Part shown: piece after piece, positions 9,659 through 17,671 of the stretch
Layout: every line of letters begins with the position of its first letter
Position numbering within the stretch: position 1 is the first letter of the stretch
Assembly: GCA_003003925.1 (NCBI GenBank)
Contig: PVWP01000004.1
Coordinates: 186,001-250,000, forward strand
Reading direction: 5' to 3'
Origin: Aphanothece cf. minutissima CCALA 015
GTDB taxonomy: Bacteria > Cyanobacteriota > Cyanobacteriia > PCC-6307 > Cyanobiaceae
DNA length: 64,000 bases
Position numbers and translations under genes: made by a program
The notes under the pieces: model-generated
Database searches by the model: none
The model's input: only the letters and a program-made list of their open reading frames with translations
Told to the model about the DNA's origin: nothing

Positions 9659-10594
9659 GTGAAGCTCATCATCCAGATCCCCTGCTTCAACGAGGCCGCC
9701 ACCCTGCCGGTGGCGCTGGCGGCGTTGCCGCGCCAGGTGGAGGGTTTCGATCAGGTGGAATGGCTGGTGATCGATGACGGCAGCCAGGACGACACGGCGG
9801 CGGTGGCCCTCGCCCATGGCGTCGACCACGTGGTGCGCCATTTCCACAACCGCGGCCTGGCCCGGGGCTTCATGACCGGGCTGGATGCCTGTCTGGCCCG
9901 GGGGGCGGATGTGATCGTCAACACCGACGCCGACAACCAGTACGACGCCCGTGACATCCCCCGGCTGGTGGCTCCGATTCTCGAACAGCAGGCCGAGATC
10001 GTCGTGGGCGAGCGCCCCATCAGCCAGATCCAGCACTTCTCACCCACCAAGAAACTGCTCCAGAAACTCGGCAGCGGGGTGGTGCGCAGCCTCAGTGGCG
10101 CGGACATTCCCGATGCCCCGAGCGGATTCCGTGCCATGAGCCGCCGGGCGGCCCAGCAGCTGATGGTGTTCAGCGATTACACCTACACCCTGGAAACGAT
10201 CATCCAGGCGGGCCAGAAGAACATCGGCATCACCTCGGTGCCGGTGCGGGTGAATGGCTTCCAGCGGCCGTCCCGGCTGGTCAAGAGCATCCCCTCCTAC
10301 ATCCAGCGCAGCATCGTCACGATCGTGCGGATCTTCGTGGTCTACCGGCCGTTTCGGTTCTTCGCGCTGCTGGGAACGCTGCTCTTCGGCATCGGCACGG
10401 TGATCGGCTTCCGCTATCTCTACATGGTGTCGATCGGCCGGGGCGGCGGCCACATCCAGTCGCTGATCCTGGCCTCCGTGCTGCTGGTCGGTGGTTTCCA
10501 GTCCCTGCTGATCGCCTTCGTCACCGATGTGATTGCGGCCAATCGCAAGCTGCTCGAGGATCTCCGCTTCGAGTCCCGCCGCAGCCGTTCCTGA
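9659..10594 (+). CDS. GT2 glycosyltransferase, dolichol-phosphate-mannose-synthase-like
   Basis: The GTG start at 9659 gives MKLIIQIPCFNEAATL, the classical GT2 N-terminus. The GT-A core contains VIDDGSQDDT and VNTDADNQYD, the DxD-type nucleotide-sugar motif. Two hydrophobic segments close the protein (FFALLGTLLFGIGTVIGF and LILASVLLVGGFQSLLIAFV), as in DPM-like enzymes that load a sugar onto polyprenyl phosphate at the membrane. Such lipid-sugar could feed the GT39-like protein encoded just upstream (inference). One base separates its stop from the next gene's ATG. Confidence 0.88.
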   Translation: MKLIIQIPCFNEAATLPVALAALPRQVEGFDQVEWLVIDDGSQDDTAAVALAHGVDHVVRHFHNRGLARGFMTGLDACLARGADVIVNTDADNQYDARDIPRLVAPILEQQAEIVVGERPISQIQHFSPTKKLLQKLGSGVVRSLSGADIPDAPSGFRAMSRRAAQQLMVFSDYTYTLETIIQAGQKNIGITSVPVRVNGFQRPSRLVKSIPSYIQRSIVTIVRIFVVYRPFRFFALLGTLLFGIGTVIGFRYLYMVSIGRGGGHIQSLILASVLLVGGFQSLLIAFVTDVIAANRKLLEDLRFESRRSRS

Positions 10595-10595
10595 G

Positions 10596-11720
10596 ATGGC
10601 GGAGCGTCGCACCTTCGGCAGCGTTCTGGACCGCTTTCTCAAGAAGCGGTGGAGCCCGGCGGACATCGACCGCTATGTAGGCACCTACCGGGAGGCCTGG
10701 CTCACCCATGCCACTGACGGTGCGATCCGGGAGCGGGCCGCGTCGGGGGGAACCACGAGCGCCGTGCTGATCGAGGGGCTGCGCCAGGGCCTGTTCGACG
10801 GCGCCGTGGTCTGCGTGGCGGTGGTGGAGGACGGCAAGGTGCGACCCCGGTTCCGGATCGCCACCGACCCCGACCAGATCCTGGCCGCCCGCGGCAGCAA
10901 GTACGTGGAATCCCGCTTCCTGCCCTCGGTGCTGCCCCTGCTGCGCAGCTTCGAGGGGCGGGTGGCGGTGGTGGGCCTGCCCTGCGACATCGCCGCCCTG
11001 CGGCAGCGCTGCGGGACGGACCCCGTCCTGGCGGCCAAGCTGGCCCTGACCATCGCCCTGGTCTGCGGCCACAACTCCCGCACCGCCCTCATCGATGCCG
11101 TCACAAGCCGTCTGGAGAAGCAGGCCGGCCAGCCGCTGCGGGCCTACCGCTTCCGCATCGGCCACTGGCGCGGCCATCTGGAGGCGGAATTCGCCGATGG
11201 ATCCCTGCTGCGCCGGCCCACGAAGACATTCAACGACTACCAGAACATGTTCTTCTTCTGCGAGCGCAAATGTCTCTCCTGCCATGACCATTACGGCTAT
11301 GCCGCCGATCTCACGATGGGGGACATCTGGCTGTTCCGGCTCAAGAACGACCCGATCAAACACACCGCCGTGATCACCCGCACCGAGGCGGGTCAGGCCC
11401 TGTTCGACGCCGCCACCCGATCCGGTGCCGTGGCGGCCTCCGCCCTCGACATCCGCGACATCATGGATGGCCAGGCCCGCATCGGTCCGGCCCATTACAA
11501 CGTCACGGCCCGGGCCCGGGCCGGCCGCTGGCTGGGGCTGAAGATTCCCGATCGCGTCCAGGCGCCGGTCACCTGGCACGACCAGCTCAATGCCCTCTGG
11601 ACCCTGGCCAACGTGCGCCTGAGCGAGTCCGCCTGGGGCCGCCGGCTGATCTTCGCCCTGCCCCGACCCGTGATCAGGGGGCTGCTGTATCTCAAGAAGG
11701 GTCTGGAGTCGGTGAAATGA
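10596..11720 (+). CDS. FrhB-family coenzyme F420 hydrogenase/dehydrogenase beta-subunit homologue
   Basis: The 374-aa protein matches the FrhB/FdhB family, flavin- and Fe-S-containing oxidoreductases best known from F420 metabolism. N-terminal family motif: RERAASGGTTSAVL at residues about 46-57. Likely cluster ligands are Cys130 (GLPCD), Cys157 (LVCGHN) and the CX3CX2C at 222-229 (CERKCLSC), followed by the conserved DLTMGDIWLF. The N-terminal ferredoxin-like Cys motif of longer members is absent. In other bacteria FrhB homologues are often encoded next to polysaccharide pyruvyltransferases, as here, which points to a glycan role rather than F420 chemistry (inference). The substrate is unknown. 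Confidence 0.85.
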   Translation: MAERRTFGSVLDRFLKKRWSPADIDRYVGTYREAWLTHATDGAIRERAASGGTTSAVLIEGLRQGLFDGAVVCVAVVEDGKVRPRFRIATDPDQILAARGSKYVESRFLPSVLPLLRSFEGRVAVVGLPCDIAALRQRCGTDPVLAAKLALTIALVCGHNSRTALIDAVTSRLEKQAGQPLRAYRFRIGHWRGHLEAEFADGSLLRRPTKTFNDYQNMFFFCERKCLSCHDHYGYAADLTMGDIWLFRLKNDPIKHTAVITRTEAGQALFDAATRSGAVAASALDIRDIMDGQARIGPAHYNVTARARAGRWLGLKIPDRVQAPVTWHDQLNALWTLANVRLSESAWGRRLIFALPRPVIRGLLYLKKGLESVK

Positions 11721-11733
11721 AGCGGGGGATCCG

Positions 11734-12996
11734 ATGAGCTCCGTGGCGATCATCGCGGCCACCTTCCACGGCAACCGTGGTGCGGAGGCGATGCTGAGCA
11801 CGGCCGTCGGAGTGCTTTCGGAGCGCTGCGGGCCCCAGCTGCGCTTCGAGGTGTTCAGCTATTACCCCACGGTCGACCGCCAGCTGGTGAACGACCCCCG
11901 GGTGCGGATCTTCTCGGCCACCCCCGCCCATCTGGTGCTGGTGCTGCTGCCGGGGGCCGTGCTGCACCGGCTCCTCGGCGGCCTGCGGCTCCATCGCCTG
12001 CAGAGGCTGCTGCCGGCTTCGGTGCGGGCGCTGGCCCGCTCGCGGGCCCTGCTCTGCCTGGCCGGGGTGTCCTTCATCGATGGCCGGGCCAAGTTCCTGC
12101 CCTTCAACATCGCCACCATCTGGCCGGCCATGATTCTCGGGGTCCCCGTCGTGAAGCTGTCCCAGGCGATGGGGCCGTTCCGCACCTGGCCCAACCGCCC
12201 GCTGGCCCACTGGTTCCTGTCCCGCTGCCACCGCCTCCACACCCGCGGTGAAGTGACCCAGCGCCATGTGGCCGGCCTGCTGGGATCGGGCGGTTGCTAT
12301 GGCCGCAGCGACGATGTGGCCTTTCTGTTCGAAGGCCGCTTCGGCCTCAGCACCCCCGCCCCCGGCCTCGACGGGCGGCTGGCGGCCCTGCAGGCGCTGC
12401 GGGAGCGGGGCCGGCCGATCGTCGGCGTCTGCCCCAGCGCCGTGATCGCCCGGCGCGCGGCGGCGGCGGGCCACGACTACCCCCGCTGGCTGGCGGCTCT
12501 GATCACCGACCTGGTGGGGCTCGGCCATGGGGTGGCCCTCTACCCGAACGCCACCCGGGGCCCGGAGGAAACCCGCCTCCACAACAACGACCTGCCCCTG
12601 CTGCGGGCCACGCTGTCCCACCTCGATCCGGCCGTCGCTGGGTCCGTGGTGGGGTTCGAGGACGGCTGGAACGCCGCCCAGATCCATCGCATCCTCGGGG
12701 CCTGTGACGTCCATGCGGTGTCCCGCTTCCACGCCATGGTCGGCGCCCTGGTGGTGGGTGTTCCGGTGCTGGTGATGGGCTGGAGCCACAAGTACCTGGA
12801 GGTGATGGAGCGCTTCGGCCAGGCCGACATGGTCTTCGACGGCGCCGACCTCGACCGGCCCCGCACCGTGGCCCTGATCCAACGGCTGATCGCCGAGCGG
12901 GCGGAGCGCCGCGACCGCATCGTCGCCGCGCTGCCGGAGGTGCAGGCCCTCGCCTCCCGTCAGTTCGATGCGGTGCAGCCGCTGCTCACCCCTTGA
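11734..12996 (+). CDS. polysaccharide pyruvyltransferase family protein
   Basis: The N-terminus reads AIIAATFHGNRGAEAMLSTA, the G-N-x-G-D/A-E-A motif of the CsaB/WcaK family, which transfers pyruvate from phosphoenolpyruvate to form ketals on cell-wall or exopolysaccharide sugars. The C-terminal lobe has AVSRFHAMVGALVVGVPVLVMGWSHKYLEVM, matching the conserved R-F/L-H motif near the PEP site. The length (420 aa) fits. It lies 13 bp after the FrhB gene and overlaps the following TTG-initiated gene by 4 bp. Confidence 0.88.
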   Translation: MSSVAIIAATFHGNRGAEAMLSTAVGVLSERCGPQLRFEVFSYYPTVDRQLVNDPRVRIFSATPAHLVLVLLPGAVLHRLLGGLRLHRLQRLLPASVRALARSRALLCLAGVSFIDGRAKFLPFNIATIWPAMILGVPVVKLSQAMGPFRTWPNRPLAHWFLSRCHRLHTRGEVTQRHVAGLLGSGGCYGRSDDVAFLFEGRFGLSTPAPGLDGRLAALQALRERGRPIVGVCPSAVIARRAAAAGHDYPRWLAALITDLVGLGHGVALYPNATRGPEETRLHNNDLPLLRATLSHLDPAVAGSVVGFEDGWNAAQIHRILGACDVHAVSRFHAMVGALVVGVPVLVMGWSHKYLEVMERFGQADMVFDGADLDRPRTVALIQRLIAERAERRDRIVAALPEVQALASRQFDAVQPLLTP

Positions 12997-13952
12997 AGTG
13001 GCCCTCCAGCCCCCTTGGCGTCCTGGTGAAGTGGATCTGGATCGGCCTGGTCGTGGTCGCCGTGGCCGCCTTCGCCATCACCCGGCGGCAGGTGATCGTC
13101 CAGGACCTGGCCCGGTTCTCCCCACCGGAGCTGGCGGCCGTGGTGGTCCTGCTGGTCCTCGGCAAGCTGGGGATGAACGTCGCCATGCTGCTGGCGACGC
13201 GCCACTGCGCCATCCCGGTGAGCCGCCGCGATGGCTTCTACATGTACAACCTGGCCCAGCTGGCCAAGTACGTGCCGGGGTCCATCTGGCAGTTCGTCAG
13301 TCGCATCGCCATGCTGCGGGCCCGCCAGGCCCCGGCCACCGCCATCCGCGATTCGATCCTCGCCGAGAACGGCTGGGTGGTCGGATCGGCCCTGCTGATC
13401 GGCGTCGTCCTGCTGGGGCTGGCCCAGCCCGCCTTCTACCTGAGGCTCCTGGAGGCCGTGGGCCGGGTCCCGCCCACCCTGGCGGTGCCCCTGGGGTCGG
13501 TTCTGCTGGCCCTGGCCGGGGCCCTGGCCGGGGCCCTGGCGGTGGCCCTGCCGAGGCTGCGCCGCCGCTCCTCGCGGCTGCTGCCCTGGCTGATCCGGCT
13601 GCGCCCCCCCTGGGCGGCCAGCCTGAGCCTGATGCTGGGCTGGGCCGCGCTCGGGGCGTCCTTCTGGCTGTGTCTGCGGCCGTTCCTGGGTGCCGGGCCA
13701 GCCTGGCCGGCGGTGATCGGCGTCTACTGCCTCGCCTGGGTGGCCGGCTACCTGGTGCCCTTCGCCCCGGCGGGGCTGGGGGTGCGGGAGGTGGTGCTGG
13801 CCCTGGCCCTGGATCCCTTCCTCGCGGCCGACACCTCCCTGGTGGTGGTCGCCGTCCACCGCGTCCTCTACCTGCTGGTCGAGGTGCTGCTGGCCCTGGT
13901 GGCCCTGGCCCTGGGCCCGGACCCCGCCGCCGCCGCCCCGCCAGCCGCCTGA
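12993..13952 (+). CDS. LPG-synthase-type integral membrane protein (UPF0104/AglD-like)
   Basis: The 319-aa protein has about eight TM segments and the family features YNLAQLAKYVPGSIWQF (residues about 83-99) and LVPFAPAGLGVREVVLAL (about 252-269). The same fold forms the flippase half of lysylphosphatidylglycerol synthases, but stand-alone members beside glycosyltransferases are thought to work in lipid-linked glycan transfer (family knowledge; exact function unknown). The start is a TTG overlapping the pyruvyltransferase stop in a TTGA; a GTG at 13026 is an alternative. An Ala/Leu-rich helix is built from a 12-bp tandem repeat. Confidence 0.8.
   Translation: MKWPSSPLGVLVKWIWIGLVVVAVAAFAITRRQVIVQDLARFSPPELAAVVVLLVLGKLGMNVAMLLATRHCAIPVSRRDGFYMYNLAQLAKYVPGSIWQFVSRIAMLRARQAPATAIRDSILAENGWVVGSALLIGVVLLGLAQPAFYLRLLEAVGRVPPTLAVPLGSVLLALAGALAGALAVALPRLRRRSSRLLPWLIRLRPPWAASLSLMLGWAALGASFWLCLRPFLGAGPAWPAVIGVYCLAWVAGYLVPFAPAGLGVREVVLALALDPFLAADTSLVVVAVHRVLYLLVEVLLALVALALGPDPAAAAPPAA
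13508..13543 (+). repeat. three 12-bp tandem repeats inside the membrane protein gene
   Basis: The unit GGCCCTGGCCGG is present twice exactly and once with two changes. Being 12 bp, copy-number change would keep the frame and add or remove four residues of a TM helix (LAGA). Confidence 0.7.
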
Positions 13953-13995
13953 CGACGCCCTCCCATACCCTGGGGAGCCCACCCGCCCCGGTCCG

Positions 13996-15075
13996 GTGAC
14001 GCCGCCGTCTCCAGTCCCGTCGCAGCGTCCCGTCGAGCGGGCCGCCATCGAGCGGCTGCTCGATGCCAACCTCGATCGGGCCCGGGAGGGGCTGCGGGTG
14101 CTGGAGGACTGGGCCCGCTTCGCCCTGGACCGGCCCGATCTGGTGGCCCGCACCAAGGACCTGCGCCAGCGCCTGGGGCGGCTGCACCGGAGTGCCTACA
14201 AGCTGGCCCGGCACACCGCCAGCGACCCGGCGGCGGGCCTGGCCCATCCGGCCCAGGCCGAACGGCAGGACGCCGACGCGGTCCTGGCCGCCAACGCCGG
14301 CCGGGTGCAGGAGGCCCTGCGGGTGCTGGAGGAGTTCGGCCGGCTCGAGGATCCGGACCTGGCGGCCGAGGCGTCGACGATCCGCTACGCCCTCTACGAC
14401 CTGGAGGTGGACCTGATCCAGGCCGGCCGCGACGGCGACGGGCGCCGCGCCCTGCTGCGCCGCTGCCATCTGTATCTGGTCACCAGTCCGGTGGACGGCC
14501 TGGAGGCGGTGGTGGCCGCGGCCCTGGCGGCGGGGGTGCGGCTGGTCCAGTACCGCGCCAAGCCCGACCCCGACCTGGAGGACCGCCACCGCCTCGAGCA
14601 GGCCACTGCCCTGCGCCAGCTCTGCCACCGCCATGGCGCCCTGTTCCTGGTCAACGACCGCATCGACCTGGCCCTGGCGGTGGGGGCCGATGGCGTCCAC
14701 CTCGGCCAGGGCGACCTGCCGCCGTCGGTGGCCCGCCGCCTGCTGGGGCCCGACCGCCTGATCGGCCGCAGCACCCACCGGATCGAGGACCTGCGCCAGG
14801 CGGTCGCCGACGGCTGCGACTACGTGGGGGTGGGGCCCGTCAACGCCACCCCCACCAAACCCGGCCGCGAGCCGGTGGGGCTGGCCTACGTCACCCAGGC
14901 GGCGGCGGAGTCCCCCCTGCCCTTCTTCGCCATCGGCGGCATCGATCCGGGCAACCTGGCCGCCGTGCGCCGTGCCGGCGCCGATCGGGTGGCGGTGGTG
15001 CGGGCCATCACGGCCGCCGCCGACCCCGGCGCGGCGGTCGCCGCCCTGCTGGCGGGGCTGGAGGCTGCGGCATGA
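13996..15075 (+). CDS. thiE: thiamine phosphate synthase with cyanobacterial N-terminal domain
   Basis: ThiE joins HMP-PP and thiazole phosphate to make thiamine phosphate. Residues about 150-359 are the TIM-barrel enzyme: LYLVTS, VQYRAK, FLVNDRIDLALAVGADGVHLGQGDL, GRSTH, YVGVGPVNATPTKPG and FFAIGGIDPGNL. The first 145 residues are a helical domain (AAIERLLDANLDRAREGLRVLEDWARF, VQEALRVLEEFGRL) typical of long cyanobacterial ThiE proteins. The start is a GTG at 13996. No TPP riboswitch is visible in the 43-bp upstream gap. The ATG of thiS overlaps the stop by 4 bp. Confidence 0.94.
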   Translation: MTPPSPVPSQRPVERAAIERLLDANLDRAREGLRVLEDWARFALDRPDLVARTKDLRQRLGRLHRSAYKLARHTASDPAAGLAHPAQAERQDADAVLAANAGRVQEALRVLEEFGRLEDPDLAAEASTIRYALYDLEVDLIQAGRDGDGRRALLRRCHLYLVTSPVDGLEAVVAAALAAGVRLVQYRAKPDPDLEDRHRLEQATALRQLCHRHGALFLVNDRIDLALAVGADGVHLGQGDLPPSVARRLLGPDRLIGRSTHRIEDLRQAVADGCDYVGVGPVNATPTKPGREPVGLAYVTQAAAESPLPFFAIGGIDPGNLAAVRRAGADRVAVVRAITAAADPGAAVAALLAGLEAAA

Positions 15076-15299
15076 CGGGGGGGATGGCGGCAGACCTGCT
15101 GCTGCGGGTCAACGGGGAAGCGCGCCGCTGCCCGGCGGGCCTGTGTCTGGATGCCGTGCTCGTGGCCCTCGGCTACCAGCCGCGCCTGGTGGTGGTGGAG
15201 TTCAACGGCGAGATCCTCCCCAGGCATCGCTGGCCCTCCCAGCCTGTGGTGGAATCCGATGTGCTGGAAGTGGTCACCATCGTGGGGGGCGGTTCCTAG
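15072..15299 (+). CDS. thiS: thiamine biosynthesis sulfur carrier ThiS
   Basis: This small beta-grasp protein carries sulfur as a C-terminal thiocarboxylate for thiazole synthesis. It is 75 aa, with LLLRVNGEARRCPAG, VVVEFNGEILPR and VVTIVGGGS at the end. Functional ThiS normally ends in Gly-Gly; here one Ser follows the glycines, so trimming or tolerance of an extra residue would be needed. An internal ATG at 15084 (MAADLLLRV) is an alternative start without the 4-bp thiE overlap. Confidence 0.9.
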   Translation: MTGGMAADLLLRVNGEARRCPAGLCLDAVLVALGYQPRLVVVEFNGEILPRHRWPSQPVVESDVLEVVTIVGGGS

Positions 15300-15326
15300 A
15301 TTCCTGCCATCGCAACGTCGCACGTC

Positions 15327-16271
15327 ATGGGTTCCCGCTTGCTCCGGCGCCTGGCCGGTCTGATGGTCGTGCCCGTGCTGGTGGCCGGCCTCGTGATCGC
15401 CTCGCCGCCGCCGGCCCAGGCCGCCAGCGGTGGCCGCATCGGCGGCGGCAGCTTCCGCTCGGCCCCCTCCATGCCCCGCAGCTATGGCGGCGGTGGTGGC
15501 TACGGCGGCGGCTTCAGTGGCGGCGGCTACCGGGGCGGCGGCATCGGCTTCCCCTTCATCGTGCCGATCTTCGGATTCGGCGGCGGCGGCCTGTTCGGTT
15601 TCCTGATTCTCATGGCTGTGGCCGGCGTGGTGGTCAACGCCCTGCGCGGCGGCGGCGGTCCGTCCCTCGGGGGCTCGGGCTCCGAGCTGGCCTACAACCC
15701 CCGTCCGGACGGTCCGGTTTCGATCGCCCAGATCCAGGTGGGTCTGCTGGCGTCCGCCCGCGATCTCCAGGACGACCTGCGGCGCCTGGCCGGTTCGTCG
15801 GACACCTCCAGCAGCTCCGGCCTGCAGCGGGTGCTCCAGGAAACCAGCCTCTCCCTGCTGCGCCATCCCGACCTCTGGGTGTACGCCAGCGGCGAGGTGG
15901 GCCAGGTGCCCTTCGCCAGCGCCGAATCCACCTTCAACCGGCTCTCCATGCAGGAGCGCAGCAAGCTGGAGCGGGAACTCACCGCCAACGTGGCCGGCCG
16001 CCGCTTCAGTGAGCCCGCCCCCGTGGCCCCCGGTGCCAGCGACGCCGCCAGTGATTTCATCGTCGTCACCCTGCTGGTGGCCAGCCGGCGCAGCCTGGCG
16101 ATCAAGGGGGCCGGCAGCGCCGATGACCTGCGTGATTCGCTCCAGAAGCTCGGTGCGGTCGGCGCGGACGATCTGCTGGCCATCGAGGTGATCTGGCAGC
16201 CGGAAGGGGCCGGCGAAGTGCTGACCACCGAGCAGGTGATCACGGCCTACCCGGACCTGCAGCATCTCTGA
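15327..16271 (+). CDS. DUF1517 family membrane protein
   Basis: The 314-aa protein has an N-terminal signal/TM segment (LAGLMVVPVLVAGLVIA, residues about 9-25) with an AQA-A cleavage-like site, a Gly/Ser/Tyr-rich linker (about 34-75), and a TM segment (FPFIVPIFGF to FLILMAVAGVVV, about 76-105). The conserved soluble DUF1517 domain follows, with SIAQIQVGLLASARDLQDDL, VTLLVAS and QVITAYPDLQHL at the end. The family is common in cyanobacteria and plants; no function is established. Its own ATG follows thiS by 27 bp. Confidence 0.85.
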   Translation: MGSRLLRRLAGLMVVPVLVAGLVIASPPPAQAASGGRIGGGSFRSAPSMPRSYGGGGGYGGGFSGGGYRGGGIGFPFIVPIFGFGGGGLFGFLILMAVAGVVVNALRGGGGPSLGGSGSELAYNPRPDGPVSIAQIQVGLLASARDLQDDLRRLAGSSDTSSSSGLQRVLQETSLSLLRHPDLWVYASGEVGQVPFASAESTFNRLSMQERSKLERELTANVAGRRFSEPAPVAPGASDAASDFIVVTLLVASRRSLAIKGAGSADDLRDSLQKLGAVGADDLLAIEVIWQPEGAGEVLTTEQVITAYPDLQHL

Positions 16272-16334
16272 ACCTGCGACCTTGCCGGCCGGCCGGTCGT
16301 CGCCCACACTGCGCCTCAGAAGCCGCAGGCGCCG

Positions 16335-16493
16335 GTGCCTCCCCATCGGATCAGCTGGATCAACACCCCGGTCCTGCTCGAGGCCATCGAGCGCTACGAG
16401 CAGGGGCGCCTGCCCCGTTCCCTCACCCTCTGGCTCCAGACCGTGCTGGAGATCGAGGCGCCGCCATCGGATCCATTGATCCCCGGCGGCTGA
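16335..16493 (+). CDS. small hypothetical protein (52 aa, GTG start)
   Basis: A short frame from the GTG at 16335 to TGA at 16491-16493 encodes VPPHRISWINTPVLLEAIER followed by YEQGRLPRSLTLWLQTVLEIEAPPS-type sequence and a PLIPGG end. Amino-acid composition and third-position GC use look like protein, and no in-frame ATG, GTG or TTG exists further upstream. A weak AGAAG lies 13 bp before the start. The sequence suggests two short amphipathic helices. The stop abuts the convergent larB stop with no intervening base. I do not know the family. Confidence 0.55.
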   Translation: MPPHRISWINTPVLLEAIERYEQGRLPRSLTLWLQTVLEIEAPPSDPLIPGG

Positions 16494-17186
16494 TCAGCCG
16501 GCCACGCCCAGCTGCAGGATCCGCAGGGCCGCCATGGCGGCTCCATAGCCGTTGTCGATGTTCACCACGGTGAGCCCGGGGGCGCAGCTGGCCAGCATGC
16601 CCATCAGGGCCGCCTGGCCGCCGACGCTCACCCCGTAGCCCACCGCCACCGGCACGCCGATCACCGGCTGGGGCAGCAGACCGGCCAGCACGGTGGGCAG
16701 GGCCCCCTCCATTCCGGCACAGGCGATCAGCACCCGGGCCTGGCGCAGTCCCTCCAGCTGCCCCAGGAGCCGGTGCAGTCCGGCCACGCCGACGTCGAGC
16801 ACCAGGTCGCTGGCCACTCCGTGGCAGGCCAGGGCCAGGCGCGCCTCGGCCGCCACCGGGAGGTCGCTGCTGCCGCCGCCGAGCACCGCCACCCGTCCGA
16901 GGGCCGGATCGGCCGGCGGCGGCGCGGGCCAGGTGAGGCAGCGGGCCACCGGATCGTGCCGGGGCACCGCTTCGGCCCCCAGGGCGCCGATGGACGGCTC
17001 CAGCCGGCGCTGCACCGCCGCCGCCTTCTCCGCCGACACCCGGGTCACCAGCGCCAGTTCCCCGGCCCGGCGCATCTCCAGCATCACGGCGGCAATCTGC
17101 TCGACGCTCTTGTGCTCCCCCCAGACCGCCTCCACCATGCCGAGCCGGCCCCGGCGGCCCAGGTCGAGCCGGGCGTCCTCGCTCAA
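16494..17186 (-). CDS. larB: LarB family protein (nickel pincer cofactor / AIR-carboxylase-like)
   Basis: In Lactobacillus, LarB carboxylates nicotinic acid adenine dinucleotide for the pincer nickel cofactor of lactate racemase. Family motifs are WGEHKSVEQIAAVMLEM, RVAVLGGGSSDLPVAAEA, DVGVAGLHRLL, ACAGMEGALPTVLAGL, VIGVPVAVGYGVS and LTVVNIDNGYGAAMAALRI. I placed the start at the TTG at 17186 ([17 protein letters not shown]), which overlaps the upstream stop in a TTGA and gives 230 aa, a typical size. No larC or larE is in the window, so participation in the nickel pathway is not demonstrated. Confidence 0.88.
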   Translation of the reverse strand: MSEDARLDLGRRGRLGMVEAVWGEHKSVEQIAAVMLEMRRAGELALVTRVSAEKAAAVQRRLEPSIGALGAEAVPRHDPVARCLTWPAPPPADPALGRVAVLGGGSSDLPVAAEARLALACHGVASDLVLDVGVAGLHRLLGQLEGLRQARVLIACAGMEGALPTVLAGLLPQPVIGVPVAVGYGVSVGGQAALMGMLASCAPGLTVVNIDNGYGAAMAALRILQLGVAG

Positions 17187-17671
17187 GGCCCCTCCTCCTC
17201 CAGCGGCGGCGTCAGAGCCACCCACTCCAGTTCGCCGGCGTGGACCAGGGGAAAGGGGTTGGCGGCCCGGGCCAGACTCCGTTCTCCCGGGTTGTGGGAC
17301 AGGGCCCGCCGGGCCGCAGCTTCGAAGCGGGCCTGCGTGGCCTCGATCTCGCTGGCCGGGATGGCCAGCCACTGGCGGCGGCTGCGCCAGCGGATCAGCA
17401 GCAGGCCCTCTTCCCGTTCCGCATCCCACAGCAGGTCCCGGCCCAGGAAGCCGTCCTGGCGCTGCAGCCAGGGCCCCCAGCTCTGCTCCTCCGCCTGCAG
17501 CCAGGCCCCGCGGGCGCCGGCGGGCACCTTCACCCGCAGCTGCTCCACGACCGGCCCCAGGGTGAGGGCACCGACGGCCTGGGCCGTGGCGGGAAAGCTG
17601 ACCAGCACGCAACAGAGCAGGCAGAGGGCGGCCAGCAAGGTAGCTAGCCGCTGGGGTGGCCGATGGGTCAC
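17183..17671 (-). CDS. TIGR03792-like cyanobacterial exported protein
   Basis: From the GTG at 17671 the 162-aa protein has an N-terminal hydrophobic segment ([18 protein letters not shown], residues about 9-26) with an ATAQA cleavage-like site, then a soluble domain with [27 protein letters not shown] and [18 protein letters not shown]. This matches a small cyanobacterial family related to antibiotic-monooxygenase-like folds (recognition from sequence pattern; function unknown). It is joined to ispF upstream by a GTGA overlap and to larB downstream by a TTGA overlap. Confidence 0.7.
   Translation of the reverse strand: MTHRPPQRLATLLAALCLLCCVLVSFPATAQAVGALTLGPVVEQLRVKVPAGARGAWLQAEEQSWGPWLQRQDGFLGRDLLWDAEREEGLLLIRWRSRRQWLAIPASEIEATQARFEAAARRALSHNPGERSLARAANPFPLVHAGELEWVALTPPLEEEGP

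Noticed and set aside
13596..13610. C7 run in the LPG-type gene as a phase-variation tract
   Set aside because: Seven bases is within what GC-rich coding DNA gives by chance; I kept only runs of eight or more.
16285..16296. CCGGCCGGCCGG palindrome after the DUF1517 gene as a terminator
   Set aside because: It is a simple GC repeat with no loop or T-run, too common in such DNA to call.
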